Below are positions 14,301 to 27,900 of a stretch of DNA of 64,000 nucleotides, one piece after another. The notes below the pieces were generated by a model, which made no database searches, had not been told where the DNA came from, and saw only the letters and a list, made by a program, of their open reading frames with translations. The position numbers and the translations under genes were made by a program. Source of the DNA: Strongylocentrotus purpuratus (lineage: Eukaryota; Echinodermata; Echinoidea; Camarodonta; Strongylocentrotidae); NCBI RefSeq assembly GCF_000002235.5, contig NW_022145615.1:31841094-31905093 (forward strand). Direction: 5' to 3'. Positions within the stretch are counted from its first letter, which is position 1, and every line of letters starts with the position of its first letter.

Positions 14301-17300
14301 AGTAAAAGAGCAGGGCACGTCATAATGTGTTTCAGAGGGAAAATAGTGACTTTAGTATATTTTATCAACTATTTCAACTGTCTTCAATTGCGTGGGTGCC
14401 AAATCACAAAAGTTTCGCATCACATTTTCAATTTCTAACATATCTCAAGATCAAAACCGCATGACATAGAACTGATCTACCAATGTGACTAACTTACTGT
14501 TTCACAGCAATACTATAGAGTAGATCTACCATCTCAGGTGCGTAATTCAATTCAAACCTGACAATTAAACCACTCCCCAATCCCCCTCCTCAACCCCTCA
14601 CCCCACCCCCACCCCCACCCCCCCCCCCCAAAAAAAAAAAAATCCTAGCCTCTTTATATGACGTTCTGGGGATTTAATAACTATATTATTTGTATCTAAA
14701 TAGGCAAAGTTCACAGGGGGTTGTTAAAAGCTAGAATTCGTTAATCCTTTGTTAAGTGATATGTGAACGCTCATCTGGAAGGTAACAGAGTCTAATTTAT
14801 TGTTCGTTTTATTAACCTGTGGGTTCCAGAAGGAGTTACAGGTTCGAACCCCGTGGTTCCCTAGCGATGAATCGAACTCGGCTTGATCTTCTGTGAAGCC
14901 TGAGGATTTCATGGTCGAGGTCCGGAAGACGCATTGTTCATTCCTAAAAACAAAACATCAACAAGAAGAAGAAAACATGGAATTATAATTTGATTTACAC
15001 TTTGATTATAATGATTTATTTTGTATGAAATAACATTAAAGTGAGCAGCTTCCTGAGAATAGATCATTATACTCCGGAGTTTATTGCAAGTTGGCATATG
15101 GACCATTGGGTTTTGGTGGCTGAGCCTAGTATCTTGCCGGATTCCTGAAAACTTGTTCGTACGCTCAGTGGATGGCTCGAAATCATTATATTGTTTTTTT
15201 TTTGTCTTTGATTCTTTAACACGATTGCAAGGAATTTCGAGAAATAATTTTGAGGGCAATTCGGTTCCCCTTTTCTACTGCCGTTAGAAATCATGATCGG
15301 AGTATGTAATAATTATCTCATTTTACTGTTCACTTATTTCAAAAGGTGACACAATGGTATTTAAATTGCACTGGGTTGATTTTTTGAAAAGGTTTGAGAT
15401 CATGTTTCTTTTAATCTTGATTTGATTTCTAGATTATTAATCTAATTACAATAATAACAGTGAAATAATAATGATCTACAAAGAACTCAAGACCATGTCT
15501 TTTTTTTTTACATGTGTCACGAGCACAATAGGCCCATTCAAGTACATGGTAGTTGTTAGTTAACGTTTTGGGCCTTTGAAATAAAAGAAGAACACAAAAA
15601 AGGAAAAAAAGAAACAAAGAAAATTAATAAAAGTTATCTAGCTACACACAAACCTGCGCATAACACCAGGAGGGACGAGTGTGTGGCCGAATCTCATCGC
15701 GGCCGATTGGAACTCGTGAGTAATACCCGGATGAATGTATCCCTTGTAACCTACATAAAATATTGACAAACCACAGTATTTAGTAAATGTGTACGTAGAG
15801 TTACATAGACAATAAATAACAATAACAATAAATTGGATAGGTATCAAATTGAATACGAAATTAAGTGTTAAAATCGAACCCGATTTGACTAAATCATACT
15901 ACGATATCACCCATTAGCATTAGAGACATTAAAAAGTATAAGTCAGATTTGAAAGGCGCCAAATTCATTTGCAATCAAATGTTCAAAGCACATACAGCCA
16001 ACAACAATATCATAAGAGTATGTACTAAACAAAATGCAGACAATATGACGTCTATTGATAGTGAGAAAGACGATTAATGTCTTTCTTGCTCTGAGCAGAT
16101 TAAGATTCTTACCTGAATATTCCACCTCTGCGGTCTCATTTTCATTAAGGTTAAGATATCCAGGAAGCCACTCGTAAAAGACAACACTCTGGGGTAAAAA
16201 GAGATCAGACAATTAAATATGACGTCATGAAGCCTTCGTTTATGCTAATATCAGACCTATTTTTTTTTTTAACGGGGGTCGGTCTGAATTATCCTTATAC
16301 GTGTCGTGAATTACAAATAGAATTACAAATAAAATTTCCGATAGGGCCTATTAAAAAAACTTTGGGTCTTTATTTTCCATACCCTGGCATATTCATTATA
16401 TAGTATATACGATTCAAGATCATTCATTAACAACATTTGTTATTTACAAATGCAACAACAAACATATTTCAAAATGGATTCAGCTTTTTCAGTAATCCCT
16501 TTAAAATAGGAATTAAATCAAATGTAATTATCGAAATAACATCCAGTTTGGGACTACCATCGAATAGACTGGACAAATTATAACAGCTTCAATTGAACGA
16601 TTAAATTTTAGATTGTGATCTAACTATTGGAAAACACAATTAATGTTCAGTTACACAATCTAACATAATAACAACATAAGTGTCATAAATGACCGTTGTA
16701 ACTATATAGAAACTCGTTCGGTATGATAAAAAAAAAGGGGGGGGGGGTCGGGCGTATGACACACGCGCATGGCCTTTTGTTGGACGCAGTTGCAATTCAT
16801 TTACACAATCAAGATAAAATATTGCCAGAGCATATTATGTGGGAGCTCCCGATATTGATGATTATATATACCTGATATGTAGCAATGACCCATTTTCTGG
16901 CCTCGTTGAAGATCCTTTCATCTTCCCAGTCTGTTTCAGCTTTGAATTTATCTGCCCAGTAGTTGTGCCACCTGAACCACAGTACTCCGAAGGTCAACAG
17001 GAATGGATTCTCATTTCCACGGGGGTTCCCTAGCTCTGTAGTAAACAAAAGACAACATGATTCATGATTCTTTACTCCTTAGGCATCGATCGACTTTTAT
17101 CCCATCCCAATAAACCTCTTTTGTCTCCCTCACAGTCACACCACTTACAATCTTTAGTTTATTCTTCGCGATGGGCTGAATAGCTGTTTGAAGATTACTA
17201 GAAGACTTGTTCCAAAAAAAAACATAGCTTCTAAGAGTTTACTCTTTATTACTTTTTATTTAATTTGTCTGATTTGATATGTATAATTTCCACTTCAGAA

Positions 17301-18875
17301 TATAATGTTCTTAAATAGATATAAAAGGGAAAAGGAAAAGTGTTAGATGGGGAAATGGCAATGTATTCACCTTCATCGTACCTCTATTTAAAGTCTCAAT
17401 ATGTTTCATACCCTCTAGGTTACCTTAAATTTGTCTCGTTTCACTGTAAAACTGATAATTTTTTAGACTTTCTTAAATAAGTGGGAAGAAAAGGCCTTCC
17501 CGGAACCGGGACTCAGAATTCTGATCTCCTGCGTGAAGAGAGGGCCAAAGGATATTTGATCCCCTCGTAGTGATTCCAATTTCGTTATGATCTCTTTCCG
17601 ATTTGTTCCATAATTTTTCACGTAGTGGTTTTAAAGTGAACATCTTTTTTCGAAACCAACTATATCCACAAGCTGAACAGGACCTACGCCCCCTTAATTT
17701 TCTTACTAATCGTTGCTATTTCTATCCAGTTGAAGGAATCTACTTACTGAAGAAACGCTCGGAGCGTTGTAGCCTTGCAGCACCTTCTGCGATGGGGTTA
17801 GGTGGATTAGCCATAGGTAGTCCAAGGGTGTTCTGCTCGGGGAACTGTGGTTCTCCACCAATCTCACCATTGTCTGCAAGTCTACCATCTTTGAAAGATC
17901 GCAGGGCGTCAGCCCAGGCCTTGGTCGTACCGTACACCAACCCGCCATCGAACCACGGTGTGATCTCGTTCAGCTAAGGATAGATACACAACAGTATAAT
18001 CTCAATCAATATTCGGTGCAAGAGGTGAGACCCGTTTCACAAAGCCTTTTTTCAATGACAAATGACAAATATCAGTGACCAATCTGCTGATAACCAATCA
18101 GAAGCAAGGATTTCAGTAGCTTATAACAACAACTGTCATTTGTCACTGGTGACAAGTTTTGTGAAACACCCCCTGATAGGATTAAACCAGGCAGGAGGAC
18201 GATTCACAATTGATTACAGAGTGCAGAATGCATGGGCAGCATCGTCTGAACTTGAGAAGCGGGGTGGGGAATGCATTTTGGTCTAATATAATTATCTGTG
18301 TATCAAGTTGTTGCCATTAATATATAACATCCAAAGATCACTGTTGATGAGCTGATATTATTATGTTCCTTATAAAAATTATGATATGTTTGAGTTGCTG
18401 GGTTACTGTTTTCCCTACCTGTTCACGTGGTACATTGGGTGAGTAGCCCGTGTTGAAACTATATCTGGATCGGACGAAAGGCATGATGGAGATGCCTTCT
18501 TTCTCCTTTAAATACTCATGACCATCGGGAATTTTGATGTTCTCATACTCCCTGGGGCACCCTCCTCGCTGGGCATCTAAGATCTCTTCTACTACCTGTT
18601 GGCCTAGAAGCAATGAGAAAGAATGACACTTTATTAACCCCTTCATTGTTCTTTTGTGATCCTTTTTTTTTAAACTAGCTTGAGCACTAACTGAAGATGC
18701 AGGACTTGAAATAATGGCTTTTATATCATTTGAGAAACATTAATCTGCATTTGCCTCTTTTTTTCTTTTTTTTTAAATTTAGGCAAGTCAGTCAGTTTAT
18801 GACCATTATTGCCGAATAATATAAAAACAAAATTTGAATTCAAATTTACGTATATACACTAACATAATATGCGTG

Positions 18876-18908
<33 letters not shown>

Positions 18909-21900
18909 CTTCTTCTTAAGAAAAAACAACAACAAAAACAACAACAACACAAACTCTCGACCCGTGTGTAATGAATATTGGAAGGATCAGCCTTGTCATT
19001 AATATTGTTATTATTATTATCATTATTTTTATCATTATCATCATGATTACCGTTATCATTGTTATCCTTATCATTATTATCGTTATTATTATTATTTTTA
19101 TCATGATTATCATTATCGTTATCATTAATATAATTATTATCATCATCATCATCATTGTTATTATTGTTATTACTATCATTATTACCATTATTATCATTTC
19201 TATTCTTCTTATTATTATTATCATCATAATCATCATCATCACTGTATTTATCATATCATCCTTTAATCTTCTACTCAAATGCTTGATTTTCAGTGTCAAT
19301 CCGAAGAGAAGATAATATTCTTTGATTCCAATATGGAGCCCTGCCTTACCGAAGAATGTCATGAGAGCTGTCCTCCTAAGATGAGATCGTTGTCCTGTTT
19401 CTCCTTGCATGGTTGCTTTGCTGATGCTCATCGGATTGGGTCGGTCCTTTCCTGCCATGGCGTATACACCATCTGCGTAGCTCACCGGGAGACGCCTGGT
19501 TAGAGGTAACTCTGAAAAACACCAATATTACATGAAAGTGTGTCATCAAGAAATTAATTCTCCCGGATTCAACAAAGAAATTGAGTATTCCTTTCTTTAT
19601 TTCTGTTGACAGACTGACTGACTGATTAAATGTGTCTTTCTGCATTATCAGAACAATGCAAATTTAGTAATACTTAGCCATTCTACAGAAAAAAAGGTAT
19701 AAATGAAAATTAAACCAAACACATTTTATTCGATAGCCTTAGTACGAAACTTCTAGCAAGGAAACAGGAAACTTGTTTCCCTTGCTAAGTAATAAAATGA
19801 GAAATTTCAAGACAAATTTAATTGGCTCACAACAAATCATCTAACGACGTTGGAAAACGCCATTGAAACCAACAACAACAAGCTATTAGCCAAAATTAGT
19901 TAGGTTTTATTTTTCTTGAAGTCATTCTTACCTGCGCCACCCCAGTCTGGATGAGCTAGGTTGTTGTACCAGCCGTCATAACCCTCTGGCTCAGAATGAC
20001 TATCATCCTTAAAAGCTCCGATTGATCCTGGGGGATAACAAAAAACATGGTATGTCAAATTCGTTTTTAAAACAAACGTACAGCACAGCATATTGTGAAA
20101 TAAGACCCTTTTATGTAAAAGCATTATCTATTCAGTTAAACCAGACCGTGGGTCTATCACATTTTGACCAAAGTAAATCTTAGACCCCAGACTAACTTCC
20201 TTGTTAAACCCGATTTTGAAAGAATAATTAAGCCATCCCCCCCCCCTCTCGATCCTCCTCTTCCTCTTCCTCCTCCTCCTCTTCTCCTCCTCCTCTCCAC
20301 CTTCTCCTTATGAGGATGATGATAATGATGATGATCATCATCATCATTACCATCATCATAAAGAGCGTTTTATGCGTTCACATTTGATAATTAAAAAAAT
20401 GGCCCAACGTATGCCTCACAGATAAAATCTGACTACTGGGTTTAAAACAAAATTATTTATATATTTGTAGTTATCTTTTTTTTACCCCTTCTGCAAATTA
20501 AAAAGTTTGAGGACCCCCTGTTTCGGCTCAATATCCCGTGACTTTGCTCTGACCTGCCCCGTACCTCTCATTGATTTTGTTTAAAGATGCCTTAAAGGGC
20601 AAGTCCACTCGAAAAATAACTTACTTTCAATAAAAGCAGGAAAATCAGACAAACCAATCAAAAAAAGTTTGAGCAAAATCGGATAACTAATAAGGAAGCT
20701 ATGAATTTTTGAAAAAGTATGTAAAACTATGGAACAATGAGAATCACAACACAATTTGCCAAGATGGTTATCAGTTTGTGACGTCATGTCCTCACAACTT
20801 ATCAATTGCTTTATATAGTTTAATCTTTATATATTTTAAATGCAACTCGGAAACCCATACGTATAATACGAGAAGCGCTGCCAACATTCGTCTCCCTAAA
20901 CATAGAACCGAAGATTTCAATTTGACATTCGATACTCTGGACCAAAATTTTGGAACACCTTACCATCTATTCTACACAAATCGCTCTCCTTGCAGACTTT
21001 TTCCCGTAAGGCAAAAATGTATTTAATTGCTCGATATTGATACCCTCTCTTGTATTTATGTGTGAAATGATCTTTTGTGGAATTTAATGACATCTTTGTA
21101 TGACCGATTATTTATTTACTTTGATAACTTGTTGCTAGTACCATCTGTATATTCCCAGGACAATGCTGTCGGATAAAGCTGTTGTCTGTTTGATGATTTT
21201 GCTTGTTTGTAATGATATGTACCCGCTGTCTATTTTACAATTGTACTTCGTTATCTTTATGATGTAATCGCAGACACATGTACAGCCCAATTGATGTAAC
21301 TTTCTCTTTATAAGTGAACATGCCTTCCTATACTTAATTCTCTCCTCTCTTCCTTTCACTATTTTTTCTTTCCTATCAACGTTCTGTTATATACAATGTA
21401 ATTTTCATAATAATGTCTATAATGTTCTTTCGGTAACTGTGTTAATTTATTATGGGCGTTCCCAACTCAAGCTACGCTTTCCGGGTTTTCGCCTCCTTCC
21501 GTATCTGAATTAATTACTGTATACTCTATGTTGAAATAATTGTTACATATATCATGTATATATACATTGTGTTTTATATTGTGCTGTTGAGAAGGAAATA
21601 AATGTTAATAAATACAAATACAAAAATCCCATTAATTTCCCTTTTCCCGATTTCCCCATGCCTTTGCCCAGGTTATATCATTTGTATCATATTGCGTGCA
21701 TGACATTTCACAAAAACTTTTATGAATGTTGAAGAATTGATACTATTTTCTGAATATTGTATTTCATAATTATTGATTTTTATATAAATAGTTTATCAAA
21801 ATTCAATTCTTCATGATTTAACTGGACATAAATTACTCTTTATTTGTGCATCCACACATAAAAAATATTACTAACAATGTGACTTGGATGCTGGTGTGAA

Positions 21901-24900
21901 GAAAGAGGATTCTTAGGGTGAAAATAGGAAATTTACATTATCAATATAAAGAAAATAATAAGCGCATAGTGAGGACCATACGTCACAGACTCATGAGTGA
22001 GTTGCCAATTTGTGTAGTGATTTTCAAAGTTGTTTATGTCATTAAAATTCATAACTTTCTTATTAGTTATCCGATTTTGTTCAAACCTTTTTTGATTGGT
22101 TTGTCTGATTTTTCTGGTTCTATTGAAAGTAATTTATTTTTGGAGTGGACTTGAGCTTTAACGATACCTCCTGTAAAAGTACCTAACATCAGAAGTAAGC
22201 AGAAAAAGAATCTTACTAAGCAGCTCATTGTCGTTTACGATGGGCTCATCTTCATCCGCCGGGGTGGTTACGGGAGGAGCGGTGGTAGTGCCGGGAGGGT
22301 CAGTAGACGAAGTAGTCTGGGCTGAAATTAGAAAATCAAGATGATATAAGCCGAAATGATCGATCAAATCGTCCTTGTTATCACGAAGTGACGGTAGTGA
22401 GGAAAATCGTCACGCAAAGTGAATGCAATTTTTTTTCACTACCGTCACTTCTTGAAAACAGCGACGAAATATCATATTTATTTTCCATGGTGCTTGTATA
22501 CATGGAATTTAATATAATTAGCTTATACATAAACAATTTTATATAATTTAGAATCCAATAGTGATCTAAAGACCCACTCAGACATTGATTTGTCAATATA
22601 CACCAATGCTATAGGGTTTTGCTTTAGGGTTCATAATTATAATGGAGCATACCATTGTTGTGACAGGCGAACACGTAATGAGGCAGAAGTGATAAGACAT
22701 TCCTATTCTTGTTACAAACATTAATTTCGAAATTGACAGCTGCAGGGTTGATGGGAGAGAAGATAGAGAGGGGTAGGGAGAGAGAGAGAGTGAGAGATAG
22801 AGAGAGGAGCAGAGAACGAGTAACCGACAAACAGACATGCAAGGGCTACAATCACGACAAGAGAGTCAGAGAGGGAACAATTAAGAAAAATTAAATTAAT
22901 AGTTGCAAATTATATACACCCTTTCCACTGGATATTGAGCTTTAAGGTGCCATCCACGTTTAGAGTTAAAATGTACACATTCCCATTTCGCTGAATTCAC
23001 CATCGATACCTGTATACTGTATATATACATATATTTTATTTGTAAACTTTTAACAATTCCTTTGAAAACAATTTATTGTATCTGTAGAACACATTAAAAA
23101 CATACATTTTCTAAAATATAATTCCGTACTAAGTTTAGTGATTCATGGGAAATGTAAACGGCAGACGGAAACGTTTGTGAATCCACATTTCTGAAAATGC
23201 AAATAGGTAGCTGATAGACTATAAGTCATTTAACAATATTCTATAATAAATGTCCCCGGATAATGTCATTTATTTTTCAGATATATTAACACATTAAGCG
23301 ACAACAATGCTATGGAGATTGCCTGATGTTAGAAAAAGCTTGATACACGACCTTGCTTCTAGCTATTTCATGCATGATATATTTAGAAAAATAGAGAGGG
23401 AAACGGGGAAAAAAACATTGGTTGTGGGAAAGCTCAGGCACCAAGAAAAATACAATAGAACAAATTTAACATGATAACGGAAGAGTTCATACAAAAGTTC
23501 ATATAGCGGAGGGGAAAGAGCGATATTTCATGAATAAACAGAGAGTGTTAAAGATGCCAAGATGTATAAGATGATGTATGGGATAATGTTAGCATGAGAG
23601 TCGACGAAACGATGATGATGACTATTTCGGTCTATATAGGTTTCTCGTCCCGTACGACAGGGAAACGTCGTATTATGTGAACGTACCCCACGCATTGACG
23701 ATGTGAACAAAGCGAATGATTTTACAATGTGAACATCAAATACAATAGAATACGTGAGGTATAAGGATGACACGTAATAGAATGAGAATATGTCATACAA
23801 TATGCCCATACATGATTATAACACATATTGAATACCTCTCTTCTAGCCATCTGATTGGTCGAAAATGGAGTCGTGGTTTTAGCCATTACCGTAAAGAAAC
23901 GAACAAAGCCAGTAACGATTAATAGTTCATGAGTGAGATTCCCGAAAGATTTCTGGGTACCAGGAAAATAGTAAAGATTAACAGACAGTGTCTCAGATTT
24001 TCTGTGATGTTTAAACCAATCTTTACTCAAGAAAAGGATAAAGTAAGAATTCTTGGTAGATTTTTGTGTCATTTTGTTATAAAAAAGATATAAAGACTGC
24101 TTTAGTATTCGGGGCATATTTGTTTTTATAGGGTCTCGGGGACGTTACATCCTGCGATCACCCCTCGGCACGCCTCGGGATGATGGCGGATGTAACGGCC
24201 CCTTGAGCCTTTAAAAACAACTATCCCTCTCATAGCAGTCATATCTATAATACCATTTACATAAAGCTCCATTGATCCTGTATAGAGGTGATGGATAGAA
24301 CAAATTTTCCTGCTTGATGGATACAAATGAAAATGTCAGAGAAAAAAAAAAAACACGATTTGATTTAAATTCAGCTGCAGCCAGAAACATAAATGCCAAC
24401 GTAATTTGTAACATGAGAGACAATGCGTTTATACATGCAAATCTAAAATGGTTGTACAAGACGAACATGGCGGAGAAACCGGTGGCTTTAGTAAACAAGT
24501 AAAGCTCGTTATGCGATGATTTTTTTTTTTGTTGATTTTTTTTAATTTTTTTTTTTGCCAGGATGCGGGTCCGATGAAACTTCTTGGTATTCATACCAGT
24601 TGATGGGCCTTGGGCCGTCTGCGTCGGTACCGTAGTGACCTCGGTCATCATCGCGGCCGTGGTGCCATTTGTGACCTCGGTCATCATCATGACCGTAGTA
24701 GCATTCTCTGTTGTCTGACCTGTGGGGTTTAAGGGTCACTTGAATTAACGTCTTGAAAAGTAAGAACAAAATGAACCGATTTCCCGAAAATTTACCAGAC
24801 CGACGTAGATTTTCGACGCATGTCAGATCAATGGTAACTAATAGCACTTACCTGGGAAGATGGTGTATGGGTGTGAAATTGTTATTGAGGGGGGGGGGGG

Positions 24901-27900
24901 TCATCATTGTATAAGCGCTAAGAATTCCTCCTCATCCATGTTTTCCGCTCAGAGAAAGGGTGGGATAAAAATAGGTGTGGCCCCCTTTTCACTATAAAGT
25001 AGAGTGCAACTATTTTACACTTCATAACCTGATTTTCTGTGAGTTTTACAGTCAACCGTAAATTAAAATCAGCGGGTATCTTTTAGAGAGTAGCGATAAT
25101 GATATAGGTTTTTTATGAAAAGGGACAGCTAACTTGATTCCTAACACTTATACATAGAAGATTCAATTATGCTCAAAAGTGTTACAGAAAAGTAGACTTT
25201 GGGAGTTATGTGAGGGCAAGGGGGTGTATTATTGATGTTATGTATTGTGTCTTAGATCAATATATTAATTATTATGAACTTAATCTATTTTCAACTTTTG
25301 TCATTGAGCTTTTTACAAATGCAGTGGTGAATATAAAGCCTTACTTTTACATTCTTTAGATATCTTTTTCTTATCAGTTGATAAAATGAAACGATTCCTC
25401 ACTAATTACAAACGCACAATTTTTAAATCATTAAAATGACAACTACACAACTCGTTCTGCGTACATCAAAATAATGTACAAACAATAATTACATGCAATA
25501 TTTCAACGATAACGAAACCTCTATACAAATTGACTTTGCCCTTCACCTGCGAGTTTGATTATATTTCTTTCTTCCTTCCGAAAGAGCCCACATTTATATT
25601 CATGATAATCTATATTCCCGCTTGACATAATTATGATACGACTGAATCGACGTTGCGTGTATTGAGAGCCAGAACTGGTGTTAAAGACCTTCCAACTATC
25701 ACCAGACGTACTTGTACTTTACATTCTTTAAATATCTTTTTCATATCATTTCATAAAATGAAACGACTCCTCATTGATTACAAACTAACAATTCTTAAAC
25801 CATTAAAGCCCCTCCGCACTAGTTTGGCATGGACGGATTCGACATCCCTGCGAGGTCACTGCGAGGTCACTGGCAGGTGGTTATCTCATCAAATCAGCTC
25901 TCAATTAACATAAGAAAAAGGAGACCATTGGTGATCAACGGGTACCGCTTAGGCATTGTTTGCTATATAGAGGGCGCAAATAGCTACAAATAGTGCAGTG
26001 GGGCCTTAAAATGACAACTACACAACTCATTCTGCCTACATCAATATACTGTACAAACAATTACACATGCAACATTTCAACGATAACGAAATCTCTACAA
26101 ATTGACTTTGCCCTTCACCTGCGAGTTTGATTATATTTCTTTCTTCCTTCCGAAAGAGCCCACATTTATATTCATGATAATCTATATTCCCGCTTGACAT
26201 AATTATGATACGACTGAATCGACGTTGCGTGTATTGAGAGCCAGAAGGGTGTTAACTGTTTGTGAAAGTTGACAGTTAAGACCTTCCGACTCTCACCAGA
26301 CTACTTGAGATTCAACCACAAGCCAACCGAGAAGCTGAAAGAATGATAAAGAGAAGAACACTGCTCAGGAAACGAATGTTTTGGAGAGTGCTTCGAACGA
26401 AAGTTGAGGTGTAGTTCATCATCCAGGAATAAAGAAAGAATAACCGCAGACCGATTGAAAGATATAGATAAATCAATGAGTTGGAAACTTTAATAAATAT
26501 GACACATGCAAATATAAATACAATGATAACATCCGAATAGATAGCTTATTAGATAGATGTATGGGAGGTAGAGATAAGGATATGAAGACAGACTGATTGA
26601 TAACCAGAAATAGAGTTCCAATAACATTACCAATTTTTGCATTACGCTAACAAAAGTAGGCTGCAAAGCGGAACTCTGCTGAAAGGAATTAAAAACAGAC
26701 AGTAAAACCACTAAAGAACCTCAGAGGGCGCCAGAGTAGTGGCTCCGTTTTGAACCAGGAAGTCCCCATACTAGAAGTCACATTTATTTATGCTGTGCAT
26801 ATATATCGCAAATTATCGTTGGTTATGAGGATGAAAACCGATCCACCATTTTACCTGTGGTAGTGTTATCAGGCTGTGTGGCAGTTGTTGTCTCTGTTGC
26901 ATTGTCAGTGGTAGCATTTGTCGCGGGAGTGGTAGCATTTGTCGCGGGAGTGGTAGCATTTGTTGCGGGAGTGGTAGCATTTGTCGCGGGAGCGGCGACT
27001 GTCGTTAACCCTGTTATGCAAATGGTTGTTTAATTCCAAACTCGGACAAAAGGGTAGAACCTTATAACTGATTGATGCATACATTTTCAGTAACTGACTA
27101 TTTTTTATTCATCTCAAGCAGTTTAGAATTTGAAACAAAGACTGGTTCACTTGCAAGCTGCCGTTGTAATTATCATACACAAAATCTTTCAGAGCATACG
27201 ACTAATATACCATGACTTTAATACTAAAAATTAATGGTTACCAGGGCCGCATCTTATAAAGAGTTGATATCAATCGCAACTACATGTACGTACATAAGAG
27301 ATAGGAGACCGTAGCTTGCGATTGATTGGAGGACTTACGATTGATTTGGATCAATCGTAACTCTTTATAAGACGGGGCCCAGGTATCCAAAACAGCTGTT
27401 AATATGCTGTAACGTATTCTCATAGATCTGCCATGTATCACCAAAGAGATACTACAACTTGTTGGTATCACCAGCAGGGGCAGTCCCTGGTGATACACTC
27501 AGCAATGCTGGGGGTAGCTTCCATGTAAAGCTTCCATTGTTTCCACCACGAACCTCATAAATGCTTCTCTGATATGCTACGAACCCTCTGCATAATTATA
27601 ACGAACGATCAAGGCGACTTTCATAAATAGATCAGTATAGTCTGTTTTATTATCACCTTGTTCCTTTTGTTCTATATTAAAAGTGCGAATTATTTTGAGA
27701 GGGAAATTTGCGATTGTAAATTGGAAACTCTCATCATCTTTGATAATTAAAAACATGAAAGCACTGCTAAACAATTTGATTTAAAACTCTGGTATGTAAA
27801 AGAATTTTTTGCATATCCCATTCTCATCTTTTGTTAGGTTTTCTTCTGTAATTGTTAAGTGCTTTTCACTCTCCATAGATCTAATCATCATCAAAGTCAT

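Noticed and set aside
18916-19485. Long Ile/Met-rich ORFs on both strands
   Set aside because: They are translations of ATT/ATC microsatellite; only the exon 6 end (19350-19511) is real coding sequence here.
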